From Bacteroidota bacterium (GTDB taxonomy: Bacteria; Bacteroidota; Bacteroidia; Chitinophagales; Chitinophagaceae): a DNA stretch of 64,000 nt. Position numbers and translations under genes: made by a program. Of this stretch, positions 16,731 through 25,582 are shown piece after piece. The notes beneath the pieces were generated by a model. The model worked only from the letters and a program-made list of their open reading frames with translations, had not been told where the DNA came from and did no database searches. Numbering within the stretch: position 1 is the stretch's first letter; each line of letters begins with the position of its first letter. The stretch spans positions 186,001 through 250,000 of the forward strand of contig JAFEAE010000023.1 in the NCBI GenBank assembly GCA_018266575.1. The letters are read 5' to 3'.

Positions 16731-19700
16731 ATGCAAGTTTATCAGAATAAGCTGAAGCGAAAAGAATTTTTTTTAGTACTCTTAAGTTTATCTCTCCTTA
16801 TCAGTCAAAGTCCGGCCCAGGTGAACACGGTTGAATTTGGCAAAAACCGTGTGCAATACAACAAGTTCAAATGGAAATATTACCAGACGCAGAATTTCAA
16901 TACCTATTTCTATGAGAACGGGCAGCCCCTGGCAAAATTTGTTGCACAAATGGCTGAAAAAGAATTGCCGGGTATTGAGCAGTTTGTAGAATATGGATTG
17001 CAACGCCGTGCCAACCTTGTGCTGTACAATAGCTTTAATGATATGGAACAGTCCAATATCGGGTTGAGTTTGGATTGGCAAACTACAGGCGGTATTACCA
17101 AATTGGTGAACAATAAAGTTGTTCTTTATTATACAGACGATCACAACAAATTACGCATCCAGGTGCGCCAGGGAATTGCGAGGATATTAGTAGAAAATAT
17201 TTTGTTTGGAGATGACCTTGGTGAATTTGCCGCTAACCAGGCATTGCTCGACCTTCCACAATGGCTAACGGATGGATACATTGAATATGTAGGAGAAAAC
17301 TGGAGCACCGACCTGGATGACCAATTGAAATCTGCCATCTTATCCGGGCGTTATAATAATTTTTACCAGTTTGCTTTTGAGAAACCAAACCTCGCAGGGC
17401 ATTCCTTCTGGAAATATATTGCTGACCGGTATAAGAAAGAAAATGTAACGTATTTTTTATACCTCGCAAGGATCTATAGAAATCTTAACAGCGCTTCACA
17501 ACGTATCTGCAAAAAGAAGTTCAAAGAAGTGCTGAAAGATTTTATGCAGGAAGAAGAAGAAAAATATGATAAAGATATACGCGGCAGAAGAAATTTTCCG
17601 AAAGGAACAGTTTCGGTTGTAGAAGAAACAAGCCCTGGAAAAGATTTCTTTAACTTTTCCCCCAGCCCGCAACCACGCAGCCAGACTTACGCTGTTGTTG
17701 AATACAATCATGGAAAATACTGCGTTGTGCTTCATGAAAATTTTGTGAACAGGAAAGTGTTGCTGGAAAGCGGCGTACGTTCTTACGATAACCAGATCAA
17801 CCCGCATTATCCATTGATCGCGTGGGATGGAAAAGGAACAAGGCTTCTTGTAGTATATTGGAAAGAAGGTAAAGTGCGGTTGTTTGTATATGATCTTGTT
17901 CAAAAATATAAACCATTTGTACAAGACCTTCCGTTTGAACAGGTGCAGGATGTAAAATACATGCTGGATGCAAATACGCTTATATTCAGTGCAGTGAAAA
18001 AAGGGCAGTCGGATATTTTTGTTTATAAATTAGATAAGCAATCCGTTGAACAAATTACGAATGATGTGTACACAGACCTTGATGCTACGTTTGTAACATT
18101 TCCGGGTAAAACAGGCATTATCTATTCATCGAACAGGCCTTCGGGTACAGCGCCAACAGGCGATACGGTTTTACCATCCAATAATCATTACAATATTTTC
18201 CTGATCGATAACTGGAATAAAAGCGAGTTCAAACAAATTTCACAACTCAGCCATCTGAAATATGGCGATGCACGTTACCCTACACAGTATAATAATTTTC
18301 ACTTCACATTTGTGAGCGATGAAAATGGAATTAATAATCGTTATGCAGGTTTCTTCACTACTAAAAGAGCAGGTATTGATACCGTTTATAAGATCGGTGA
18401 TGAAATTTTGCGTAACCCCGATCCAAAAGAATTAGATTCAACATTAGCTGCCAATAAGAAAAGCGAACCGGATTCTGTTTTCACATTTGCCATTACAAAA
18501 GACTCTTCATACGTGTTTGCATTGACCAATTACCAAAGTGGTTTGAAAGAAACAAAAATTGCAGGCGATAACGGCCAGGTTAGTGAAGTACGCCAGGAAG
18601 GTGATTTGAAATTTTTATACAAATTGAAAGTGGATGAAAGCGCCTTGAAAAAAAGGAATGTTAATCCTCGTTTAACAGAGTATAGAAAAGAAACAATGCT
18701 GAATGCACAAATTGCAAGCGGTCAGGCTTTGAAATTTCAGCAAAGCGGCAAACCGGATACTTCAGCAAAAAAGAAACAGAACGACTTTTTTGAAAGCGAG
18801 TTCGACAAAGACACTTCAAACCGCAGCAATAATAAAACTTCATCTTCATCCGCTTTACCAGGTACGGAACGTAGCTCAAACCAAAATATCCGTGAAGAAG
18901 AACCTGTATTAAAAAATGCGAAACTGCTTGATTACAAATTGAAATTCTCTGTTGATAATTTCAGTGCGGGTTTTAATAATGATGTGCTGATCACAAAATA
19001 TCAGCCATTTACCGGATCCTTGCCAATCAATATGGCAGGCGCTGATGCATTCAGCGGAATGTTTAAAGCATCTGTGTTTGACCTGTTTGAAGATATCCGG
19101 TTCACTGGCGCATTGCGTTTACCATTTTTCAGCGGCGGTGGCGGAACAGATCCCGTGGCGCAACAGGGAAATATTTTTTACCCCAGCAGCGCTTCCTTTT
19201 TTGATGGCAGCAGCGAATATTTTGCACGGATTGACTACCTGAAAAAAAGAGTAGATTTTTCGTTGTTGTATTACCGCGAAACTGAAGTGGGCGTTGCGGA
19301 TGTAACTGAAGGAGCGCCTGCCGATGAATACAACGCCAAATCTTTCTCCAATCTTTATCAGGCTATTTTTAAATACCCTTTTGATAAGGTCAGGAGCCTT
19401 CGGTTATCCATTGGTGTTAGGAGGGATAAGATCGTGTTGCAGCCAGTCGGTGGCCCAAGCTTTACAACCGACACAAATGCATTGAGGGCAGGAAACATTA
19501 ATGCGGGAACTTACGCATTGCTGCATCTTGAATATGTGTACGACAATACCATTATGAAAGCAACCAATATATGGAACGGCCTGCGTTATAAAGCATATAT
19601 GGATTTCAATAACCAGGTTAATGCGCCTCCAACCGGTGAAGGACGTAAAATGTTCAACTTTGGTTTTGATGCACGCAATTATTATCCGATCTATCGCAAT

Positions 19701-20261
19701 TTAATTTGGGCAGTGCGTGCCGCAGGCGATTTTTCATGGGGAAACCAAAAAGTGATTTACTATCTGGGTGGAACTGACGGTTGGCTTTTCCCTAAAGCAG
19801 ATCAATCACCGGCTCCGGCACCGGATTCATATTATGCTTTTCAATCGCTCGCGGTTAATTTAAGAGGCTTCAATCAAAACGTTGCAAACGGAAATAATAA
19901 TGTTGTAATCAACAGTGAGCTCCGTTTGCCGGTATTCAGCACCTTGTTCAACAAGCCGATCAATAATGCTTTTCTCCGCAACTTCCAGGTAATACAATTT
20001 TTCGATTTGGGAACAGCGTGGAATGGTGCTTATAATAAAATCGGAAGGCCATCAATTACTTACCAGGATAATACAGACCCTACCAACCCGGTTACAGTAC
20101 TTGTGAAAGCCGGTGGCATCGGGCCGTTTGCAGGAAGTTATGGTTTTGGCGTACGCAGCACATTACTCGGATATTTCCTCCGCCTCGACCTTGGCTGGCA
20201 AATGAACTCATTTTTTGGGAAAAATAAAGTACTTGCATTTTCGATGGGAGTAGATTTCTAA
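16731..20261 (+). CDS. Large exported PD40/TolB-like protein with C-terminal beta-barrel-like domain
   Basis: 1176 residues. The signal peptide ends near SQSPAQ (about residue 30). Residues 40-290 form a peptidase-like helical domain (LPQWLTDGYIEYVGENW resembles gluzincin scaffolds but without HExxH). Residues 300-620 contain WD40/PD40-like beta-propeller repeats (GTRLLVVYWKEGKVRLFVYD; QSDIFVYKLDKQSVEQITND). The C-terminal 400 residues look like an Omp85-type surface-antigen beta-barrel, ending in alternating strands and a terminal aromatic (VLAFSMGVDF). It is therefore probably an outer-membrane protein. Function is unknown; database names such as 'translocation protein TolB' would be loose. 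Confidence 0.8.
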   Translation: MQVYQNKLKRKEFFLVLLSLSLLISQSPAQVNTVEFGKNRVQYNKFKWKYYQTQNFNTYFYENGQPLAKFVAQMAEKELPGIEQFVEYGLQRRANLVLYNSFNDMEQSNIGLSLDWQTTGGITKLVNNKVVLYYTDDHNKLRIQVRQGIARILVENILFGDDLGEFAANQALLDLPQWLTDGYIEYVGENWSTDLDDQLKSAILSGRYNNFYQFAFEKPNLAGHSFWKYIADRYKKENVTYFLYLARIYRNLNSASQRICKKKFKEVLKDFMQEEEEKYDKDIRGRRNFPKGTVSVVEETSPGKDFFNFSPSPQPRSQTYAVVEYNHGKYCVVLHENFVNRKVLLESGVRSYDNQINPHYPLIAWDGKGTRLLVVYWKEGKVRLFVYDLVQKYKPFVQDLPFEQVQDVKYMLDANTLIFSAVKKGQSDIFVYKLDKQSVEQITNDVYTDLDATFVTFPGKTGIIYSSNRPSGTAPTGDTVLPSNNHYNIFLIDNWNKSEFKQISQLSHLKYGDARYPTQYNNFHFTFVSDENGINNRYAGFFTTKRAGIDTVYKIGDEILRNPDPKELDSTLAANKKSEPDSVFTFAITKDSSYVFALTNYQSGLKETKIAGDNGQVSEVRQEGDLKFLYKLKVDESALKKRNVNPRLTEYRKETMLNAQIASGQALKFQQSGKPDTSAKKKQNDFFESEFDKDTSNRSNNKTSSSSALPGTERSSNQNIREEEPVLKNAKLLDYKLKFSVDNFSAGFNNDVLITKYQPFTGSLPINMAGADAFSGMFKASVFDLFEDIRFTGALRLPFFSGGGGTDPVAQQGNIFYPSSASFFDGSSEYFARIDYLKKRVDFSLLYYRETEVGVADVTEGAPADEYNAKSFSNLYQAIFKYPFDKVRSLRLSIGVRRDKIVLQPVGGPSFTTDTNALRAGNINAGTYALLHLEYVYDNTIMKATNIWNGLRYKAYMDFNNQVNAPPTGEGRKMFNFGFDARNYYPIYRNLIWAVRAAGDFSWGNQKVIYYLGGTDGWLFPKADQSPAPAPDSYYAFQSLAVNLRGFNQNVANGNNNVVINSELRLPVFSTLFNKPINNAFLRNFQVIQFFDLGTAWNGAYNKIGRPSITYQDNTDPTNPVTVLVKAGGIGPFAGSYGFGVRSTLLGYFLRLDLGWQMNSFFGKNKVLAFSMGVDF

Positions 20262-20315
20262 AATCCTCTCCCGCAACATTGCGAAGGCGCAACAATTTTT
20301 AAAATATATCATCAA

Positions 20316-20350
20316 CTAAAAACCTCCGGTTATCGGAGGTTTTTAGTTTT
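20316..20350. terminator. Strong bidirectional rho-independent terminator
   Basis: A perfect 13-bp stem, CTAAAAACCTCCG at 20316-20328 with CGGAGGTTTTTAG at 20334-20346 and a 5-nt loop, follows the PD40 protein gene. Confidence 0.88.
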
Positions 20351-20370
20351 GTCCTTAACTGATTGCAACT

Positions 20371-20450
20371 ATTAAGCATCGTTGCGCCTGCCTGCCGGTA
20401 GGCAGGTCGCACACTTGTACCGAAGGAATTCTATGGAGCAAAGTAAGCAG
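20371..20450 (-). repeat. Dispersed repeat copy B (long form with palindrome)
   Basis: A reverse-oriented family copy with the 20-bp palindrome at 20387-20406, flanked by GCATCGTTGCG on one side and TCGCACACTTGTAC on the other. The remaining spacer to 20665 consists of words such as CTCTGTGAAACTCCGTGC and CAATTTTCAACTCTCCATT, with no gene. Confidence 0.9.
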
Positions 20451-20665
20451 TCTGAAAATTTGTTCATTGTTTTCTATTTTCAAGCATTCCAACTATCATC
20501 TTCTAAATTCTATCTTTTTTTACAGTGAGCATTTCATTTTCCATTATTCATTTTCAATTCCTCTCTGTGAAACTCCGTGCAAAACTCTGCGCTATCCTGT
20601 GGTCGAATTAAAATTTTCGTCAGAAAACTACACTTTCAATTTTCAACTCTCCATTCTCAATTCTA

Positions 20666-21970
20666 CTAACTCCATTTAATCTTCCTCGAGAAATACATCA
20701 CAATGGCCAATGCAATAAATAACCCGATGCTACCCATCAGCAATGCGTAATCCTGTAATTGAATCAGGATGAAAATGAAACCATATATTGTACTTAGCAA
20801 ACAAGCAATGAATACTGCCATTTTAAAAGATTGCAACATGCTTTTAACATACAAAGTGATCAGCGCAATTGTTGCCAGCGCAGCTACGAGATAAGATGAA
20901 TTAAAACCAATGTATTCTGAAAACGAAAGCAACAACGTATAAAAAATGCACAACGCAAACCCCACAAGTATGTATTGCAATGCATGAACGGATTTTGAAT
21001 AAATCAACTCGATAAGAAAAAATGCTGTGAATGTAAGCGTGATACAAAGTATCGCATACTTCACGCTCCGTGTTGATTGCTGATACGAATCGACTGGTAC
21101 AAAAAGATTAACGCCAAATGATGATGCATTAAGGTCATACGTTTTATCTTTCCATTGTTGCGGGTAATTTCGGTTGAGGTATAATACTTTCCAGTTTGCA
21201 GCAAAACCGCTGTCTTTCACATTGCGCACATCAGGTAAATATGCGCCTGTAAAACTCGGGTTGTTCCACGAAGATTGTACAGATACGTTCGTTTGCTTTC
21301 CTGTTGGAACAAATAATAAATTCTCTGATCCCTTTAATTTTACTGACATAGAAAAATTAATCGGGTGATGATCCGCAACAACACCCGCAGGCATCAACGA
21401 GCATAATGCATTTTTAAATTGATCGTTCGAAAATTTTCCGGGAACAAGGTCAAGCGCCGCATCGTTGATCTTTAGTTTTACTTCTTCAGTCAAACCTTTT
21501 ACATCGCTGATATCAAAATAAGCAACTGCTTCATTCCACAATATTCTTTCACCAGGGATATCCATATCTGCAAACCGCAAACTATCATAAGAGCCGCTGA
21601 TCTGCAATTCCGTAGTATACACAATTACTTTGTAAATTCCGCGGTACCTTGTTTCAGGAATTATGGTTGAGCGTATCGACAACTGATCTGGTAAAAAATA
21701 TGCAAGCCTTCTTATATTCACCGGTTTTCCGTTTCCATCAGCTTGGGTTTCGTAATAAGGAACTGTGATAACGGGCCCTGTGATTGTTTGTGCAGCAGCC
21801 CATTTAGCGCTTACTTCTGAAGATGCTTCCCGTTGCCTGTCTTGTCGCTCATTAATTAAGTTTTGAATGAATACTGTAGGGATCAATAACAGTAAAATAA
21901 GAATGCCGATGAGGAGGCCTTTAAAAATAATTTTGTTGCGGTTCCAGAAAGTTTGAATGATGTTTTCCAT
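20666..21970 (-). CDS. creD: Cell envelope integrity protein CreD-like
   Basis: A 434-residue inner-membrane protein. An N-terminal anchor (about 13-35, FKGLLIGILILLLLIPTVFI) is followed by a large beta-rich periplasmic domain that starts with TITGPVITVPYYE, and by about five C-terminal helices (from 310). This order and the NERQDRQREASSEVSAKWA segment are characteristic of CreD/CbrD (inner membrane protein, beta-lactam/colicin tolerance in enterobacteria). In Bacteroidota creD is usually near a small winged-helix regulator; here one lies 2.5 kb upstream on the same strand. CreBC is absent. Confidence 0.9.
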   Translation of the reverse strand: MENIIQTFWNRNKIIFKGLLIGILILLLLIPTVFIQNLINERQDRQREASSEVSAKWAAAQTITGPVITVPYYETQADGNGKPVNIRRLAYFLPDQLSIRSTIIPETRYRGIYKVIVYTTELQISGSYDSLRFADMDIPGERILWNEAVAYFDISDVKGLTEEVKLKINDAALDLVPGKFSNDQFKNALCSLMPAGVVADHHPINFSMSVKLKGSENLLFVPTGKQTNVSVQSSWNNPSFTGAYLPDVRNVKDSGFAANWKVLYLNRNYPQQWKDKTYDLNASSFGVNLFVPVDSYQQSTRSVKYAILCITLTFTAFFLIELIYSKSVHALQYILVGFALCIFYTLLLSFSEYIGFNSSYLVAALATIALITLYVKSMLQSFKMAVFIACLLSTIYGFIFILIQLQDYALLMGSIGLFIALAIVMYFSRKIKWS

Positions 21971-22040
21971 AATATCAGTGTTAGATGTGTATTTGTTTTG
22001 AATATTTTGTTGTTATATTTTCTCAGGCTGAAGTTTCATA

Positions 22041-22110
22041 GTAGCACAACTGATGAACGAAATGCGACGCAACGATGTTCAACCAGGGGATAATGCTGGT
22101 ACCAAAAAAA
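22041..22110 (+). repeat. Dispersed repeat copy C (short form, no palindrome)
   Basis: The core AATGCGACGCAACGATGTTC and the right end ATAATGCTGGTACCAAAAAA match copy A most closely. It lies between creD and the DUF1361 gene and lacks the palindrome. Confidence 0.85.
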
Positions 22111-22128
22111 TTTTATACCCTGCTAATT

Positions 22129-22827
22129 TCATCGCACAGCCTTGCTGATTTTTTTCAATGTGAGATAGAATAATGTCATCATTATTGAATAACAAAAGAC
22201 CATGTTTAATGCATTTCTATTTTCGATCGGGTGTAAAAGAATGACAACTATATCTTTGATCAATTGCAAAGGGTTTGTAAGTAGCTCCCAACTGTTGTAA
22301 CGCAGGTAACGCCCGATGTAAACGCCGAATGCATTCATCCACATCAACGGATAAATAAAAAGCAGTTCATGCATTTTGAAAATACGCGTAGTGAATACTT
22401 TTTCCATTTGCCGCACGGATAATACACCGAGCAATAAACCATTCCACGCAAATGATAAGATCATCGCGAGGTCGAACCACTGCGGCATTTTCCGGTCGTT
22501 GTAATGGTCTCCCAAATGAAAAAGATCGGTGATGATATAAAATGAATTTGGAATGAATGCAAGCCACGCAAAGAAAATAATGGAGAAAATAAATTTATTA
22601 TTCACCCATTCTTTTTTCCGGTTAAGCATATGCGTTATAAAATAGGGTACATAGGCGAGGATCAGGTTCCACACAAGAAAAATAAAAGTAAGCCGCCCTG
22701 TATAGATGATCCTCACCGGAACCAATATGCAACTGAACAACATGCTTAAGGTTAGCAAACGGTCAACTTCGCTGTTCAAAAAGAAAAAATAATTATTGGA
22801 TGATATCAGACTTGTTTTCCTGTTCAT
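22129..22827 (-). CDS. DUF1361 membrane protein
   Basis: A 232-residue polytopic membrane protein with about six or seven helices. The DUF1361 signatures are clear: WLAFIPNSFYIITDLFHLG (about residues 89-107) and the MNAFGVYIGRYLRYNSWELL block (about 164-183). The molecular function of the family is unknown. Its ATG overlaps the end of the upstream dgkA by four bases (22824-22827), which indicates translational coupling and suggests a shared role in membrane lipids or envelope. Confidence 0.9.
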   Translation of the reverse strand: MNRKTSLISSNNYFFFLNSEVDRLLTLSMLFSCILVPVRIIYTGRLTFIFLVWNLILAYVPYFITHMLNRKKEWVNNKFIFSIIFFAWLAFIPNSFYIITDLFHLGDHYNDRKMPQWFDLAMILSFAWNGLLLGVLSVRQMEKVFTTRIFKMHELLFIYPLMWMNAFGVYIGRYLRYNSWELLTNPLQLIKDIVVILLHPIENRNALNMVFCYSIMMTLFYLTLKKISKAVR

Positions 22828-23195
22828 AGAAATTTGGGAATAAAAATGATTAACCCAGTTATCAATGCAGCAAGTGATGCAATAAGCACTGCGCCTGCTG
22901 CAACGTCTTTAATAAACTGTATATCGTTTCGCCTTTCCTGTGAGATGCAATCCATGATTTTTTCCACGCAGGTATTGAACATTTCTGCAACCCACACCAA
23001 AGCCACCATCCCCACTATTGCTAGCATTTCTATCCGTGAAATTTTCAGCAACAGCGATACGGTCAACACGAGGATGGTAGCGGCAAGGTGCAAACGGGCA
23101 TTGTGCTCGCTCAACAAGAATTTTCCGATTCCGGAAAAAGCATAGCGAAAGCTTCTAATTCTTTTTTTAATTGAAAATTTTTCTGATTCTGTCAT
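22824..23195 (-). CDS. dgkA: Diacylglycerol kinase family protein
   Basis: A 123-residue integral membrane kinase with about three helices. The catalytic segment GMVALVWVAEMFNTCVEKIMD contains the conserved E-x-x-N-T-x-x-E pattern (near residues 70-77). The family phosphorylates diacylglycerol or undecaprenol, recycling lipid carriers at the inner membrane; in Bacteroidota undecaprenol kinase activity is a fair alternative. It is preceded by a ferritin-like gene (46-base gap) and overlaps DUF1361. Confidence 0.92.
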   Translation of the reverse strand: MTESEKFSIKKRIRSFRYAFSGIGKFLLSEHNARLHLAATILVLTVSLLLKISRIEMLAIVGMVALVWVAEMFNTCVEKIMDCISQERRNDIQFIKDVAAGAVLIASLAALITGLIIFIPKFL

Positions 23196-23241
23196 TCATT
23201 TAAAATTAATAGTACAAAAATTCGTTCCTCAGCGTTACCAT

Positions 23242-24000
23242 TTAAAGAAATCGTACATCGTACTTTTCACTTCGTACATATTCTTTATCATCAGGTTTTA
23301 ACCTTCCAACTGTTCTATTGCATTTGAATTTCATCTTCCTCAAATATTTTGAAAAATTATTTCCACCCGCACTAAAAACCTTTTTATGCGCTACCCAAAC
23401 CAATATGGATGTGGCAAGAAAAAAATGCCGATAGAAATAGTAGGAACATTTTCTTGCAAACAGATTTTTTGAATAAAAAAGAATAGACAATCTTTCCTGC
23501 TGAAAACGGATATGCTCAACTTCATCGATCAGGATGTCTGTACATATTTCTTTTAGCAAGTTGCATTTTGTAGCATCTTTCAGCGATTGATAAAATATCT
23601 GTGCTGTGCTTTCCACAGCGATCACTGCGAGTGTCCACCATTCCATGCTCGTATTGAGGTAGCGCACTTTGCGAAATAAACTGTCGCCCCATTCTTTCTT
23701 TATTCTTGGTTCACCGATCAGGTCGAGATATGTGCCGAGATTATTTCCATGCTTTTGTTCTTCTTTAATAAATAATTGCACTGCTTTTATATAATAGGGA
23801 TCGTCAATTTTTTCTGCGTAGATGGAACTGGCCCGGATCAGGTTTTTTCCATCGGATGTTTCGCCAAGCTGCCATGCCTGCAGCGATTTTAAAATAGTTT
23901 TTCGTTCAGCATCGGTTATCGTTGCAGGTTGTTGCCAGTTGATCCTTTTTATTTCAAGGTTCTCCTTAAAATAGGATACCCATTGCTGTGAGGTTTGCAT
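23242..24000 (-). CDS. Ferritin-like diiron protein
   Basis: A 252-residue, mostly helical protein. Two diiron-type motifs, FIKEEQKHGNNLG (E-x-x-H, about residues 78-90) and ILIDEVEHIRFQQER (E-x-x-H, about 150-164), suggest a four-helix ferritin-like core that binds two metals. I cannot tell an oxygenase, a rubrerythrin-like peroxidase and a hydroxylase apart. The last residues (EYVRSEKYDVRF) are encoded by the TCGTACATCGTAC repeat word, so the native C-terminus may have been extended by repeat sequence. The neighbour upstream is a small 4TM protein with a 9-base gap. Confidence 0.72.
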   Translation of the reverse strand: MQTSQQWVSYFKENLEIKRINWQQPATITDAERKTILKSLQAWQLGETSDGKNLIRASSIYAEKIDDPYYIKAVQLFIKEEQKHGNNLGTYLDLIGEPRIKKEWGDSLFRKVRYLNTSMEWWTLAVIAVESTAQIFYQSLKDATKCNLLKEICTDILIDEVEHIRFQQERLSILFYSKNLFARKCSYYFYRHFFLATSILVWVAHKKVFSAGGNNFSKYLRKMKFKCNRTVGRLKPDDKEYVRSEKYDVRFL

Positions 24001-24009
24001 GTCATTGAT

Positions 24010-24426
24010 TTATGATTGAGTAATTTTTTCGAGTTTTAGCAGCGGCTTATATTGTGTACAAATCGACACAATAGCAGACAAACAGGAACACAAGCTGAGA
24101 TCAACACTTAACCGGTCAAAACCAGTTTGATAAAAAAATAATATAGATGCCAATATGGTTAATAAAACTCCTGCCACAAGAACATTCAAAAAAATCATTT
24201 TTCCGTAGGTACATGAACAGGATGTTTTGATAATAATAAGGATCAGAATAAAAATCGGAAAAGAAATGATCGAACCAAACAGTAAGCCGGTTGAGAAAAT
24301 ATCCAGGTTTGCGTAGGACGTAAAAAGAATTGCAATAATAGCAGTGCCACATACTGCATTTATCAAGACCGCGATTATCCAGATTTTAAAAGCCACCCAA
24401 ATTTGTTTTCTTGTTTCGCTATTCAT
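24010..24426 (-). CDS. Four-helix membrane protein controlled by a shared operator
   Basis: 138 residues from the ATG at 24426 (MNSETRKQIWVAFKIWII), with about four transmembrane helices and no domain I recognise. I prefer this start to the upstream ATG at 24450 because the latter lies inside the 17-bp operator. The gene follows the winged-helix regulator after a 43-base gap that holds the operator, so it probably has its own regulated promoter. It may be an envelope-stress or transport-related protein; that is speculation. Confidence 0.7.
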   Translation of the reverse strand: MNSETRKQIWVAFKIWIIAVLINAVCGTAIIAILFTSYANLDIFSTGLLFGSIISFPIFILILIIIKTSCSCTYGKMIFLNVLVAGVLLTILASILFFYQTGFDRLSVDLSLCSCLSAIVSICTQYKPLLKLEKITQS

Positions 24427-24436
24427 TTTAAAAAGC

Positions 24437-24453
24437 ACTTTGTGTTTCAAAGT
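24437..24453 (-). promoter_or_regulatory. Operator-like palindrome 1
   Basis: ACTTTGTGTTTCAAAGT has 7-bp arms with one mismatch around GTT. It lies 10 bases before the ATG at 24426. Read on the minus strand it continues as CAAAGTGCTTTTTA, identical to the second site ahead of the gene at 25464. Confidence 0.75.
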
Positions 24454-24469
24454 AATAGTACAAAAAAAA

Positions 24470-24769
24470 TTATTTTGCCCCCTTGATCATATTTTCAAGT
24501 CCGCTGAGATGGTCTTTAAAGGCCTTCTCGCCAGCTTTGGTAATTGAATACGTTGTATTTGTTTTTCGCCCGATGAATCCTTTGCGCACTTTTATAAACC
24601 CGTTCTCTTCGAGGTTTGCCAGGTGCGAGGCAAGATTTCCGTCTGTCACTTCGAGCAACTGTTTCAAATCGTTAAAATTTATTTCTTCATTCACCAATAA
24701 AATACTCATCACGCCAAGGCGGATGCGGCTATCAAAAATTTTATTCAGGTTTCCGATCGGATTCTTCAT
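24470..24769 (-). CDS. Winged-helix transcriptional regulator (HTH_34/ArsR-like)
   Basis: A 99-residue stand-alone winged helix: NKIFDSRIRLGVMSILL, then the recognition region NFNDLKQLLEVTDGNLASHL (about residues 32-51), then a wing KGFIGRKTNTTYSIT. Such PF13601-type regulators usually repress a neighbouring membrane operon. It sits between two genes that share the ACTTTGAnnnTCAAAGT palindrome, which makes it the obvious candidate to bind that site. No metal or ligand domain is present; the inducer is unknown. Confidence 0.93.
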   Translation of the reverse strand: MKNPIGNLNKIFDSRIRLGVMSILLVNEEINFNDLKQLLEVTDGNLASHLANLEENGFIKVRKGFIGRKTNTTYSITKAGEKAFKDHLSGLENMIKGAK

Positions 24770-24816
24770 TTGTGATCTTTTGCATGAATGCCACTGTTTT
24801 CATATAACAGCCAAAA

Positions 24817-25464
24817 TTATTCCGTACTTGAAATTTTGCGGTCGTACCGCCACCACATGATCAATCCATACACAATATGCACTATTCCGAAACCAAATGC
24901 CCAGAACCAAAGACTGTACTCTGCAAAGTACATATTCACTGCTCCCAGCAAAATTTCTATGATGCCAACGTAACGGATTTCGCTGAGCGTGTATTTGCTT
25001 GCATTCACGAGTGCCAGCCCGTAAAATATCAAACAAGCCGGTGCTACAAAATGCCAGTCGTTACGATACAATAACCCAAGCACAAATAATCCGCCCGCTG
25101 CCAATGGTATAATAAGGTTGATCAGTAATTTTTTTGTAGTGTGGTCCCATATCGGAACATTATTTTTCTTCGCTTTGCTCCAGGTAAAATAAAACGAAGA
25201 TGAAAGCGCAAGCGCTACAATAGCAAATGCAAGCATAATAAATTTTGATTTCAGCTCGTGAAAATCCCCTGCATAATAATCACCACGCTCATTGTATAAC
25301 AGGTAATAATCATGCAGCCATTTATTAGCGATCCATGCCCCGATCAATGCAGAAATACCTGCACTCACTCCGCTTAAACCGCTTAAAGAAATAAAACGGG
25401 AAGAACGTTCCATAATGCGTTTGATATCCTGCAACGTTTCTAAGGAGCTGTTTTCTGCATTCAT
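24817..25464 (-). CDS. Membrane protein, first gene of the regulator operon, function unknown
   Basis: 215 residues with about six helices after a short charged N-terminus (MNAENSSLETLQDIKRIMER). The ATG at 25464 is chosen because it sits 7 bases after the operator and the upstream frame has no coding character. In Bacteroidota a protein of this type is often encoded just ahead of a small winged-helix regulator and creD. The operon order here is this gene, regulator, 4TM protein, ferritin-like protein, dgkA, DUF1361 and creD. Likely autoregulated through the operator. Function is unknown. Confidence 0.8.
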   Translation of the reverse strand: MNAENSSLETLQDIKRIMERSSRFISLSGLSGVSAGISALIGAWIANKWLHDYYLLYNERGDYYAGDFHELKSKFIMLAFAIVALALSSSFYFTWSKAKKNNVPIWDHTTKKLLINLIIPLAAGGLFVLGLLYRNDWHFVAPACLIFYGLALVNASKYTLSEIRYVGIIEILLGAVNMYFAEYSLWFWAFGFGIVHIVYGLIMWWRYDRKISSTE

Positions 25465-25471
25465 AAAAAGC

Positions 25472-25488
25472 ACTTTGAAACTCAAAGT
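25472..25488 (-). promoter_or_regulatory. Operator-like palindrome 2 (perfect)
   Basis: ACTTTGAAACTCAAAGT has perfect 7-bp arms around a 3-base centre and lies 7 bases before the ATG at 25464. It matches site 1 in the arms and in the following GTGCTTTTTA. Confidence 0.8.
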
Positions 25489-25582
25489 AAAAACAAAAAA
25501 TCGTCCCCTCCAAATTTCTTTCATGATTTTTTTATTATCTCCAAAGCAACCCTTTTGCCCTGTAAAGAGTATTTTTGATGAT

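Noticed and set aside
20467..20679. A plus-strand 70-residue frame in the spacer before creD
   Set aside because: It consists of repeated TTCAATTTTCAACTC words, has no domain, and ends inside creD.
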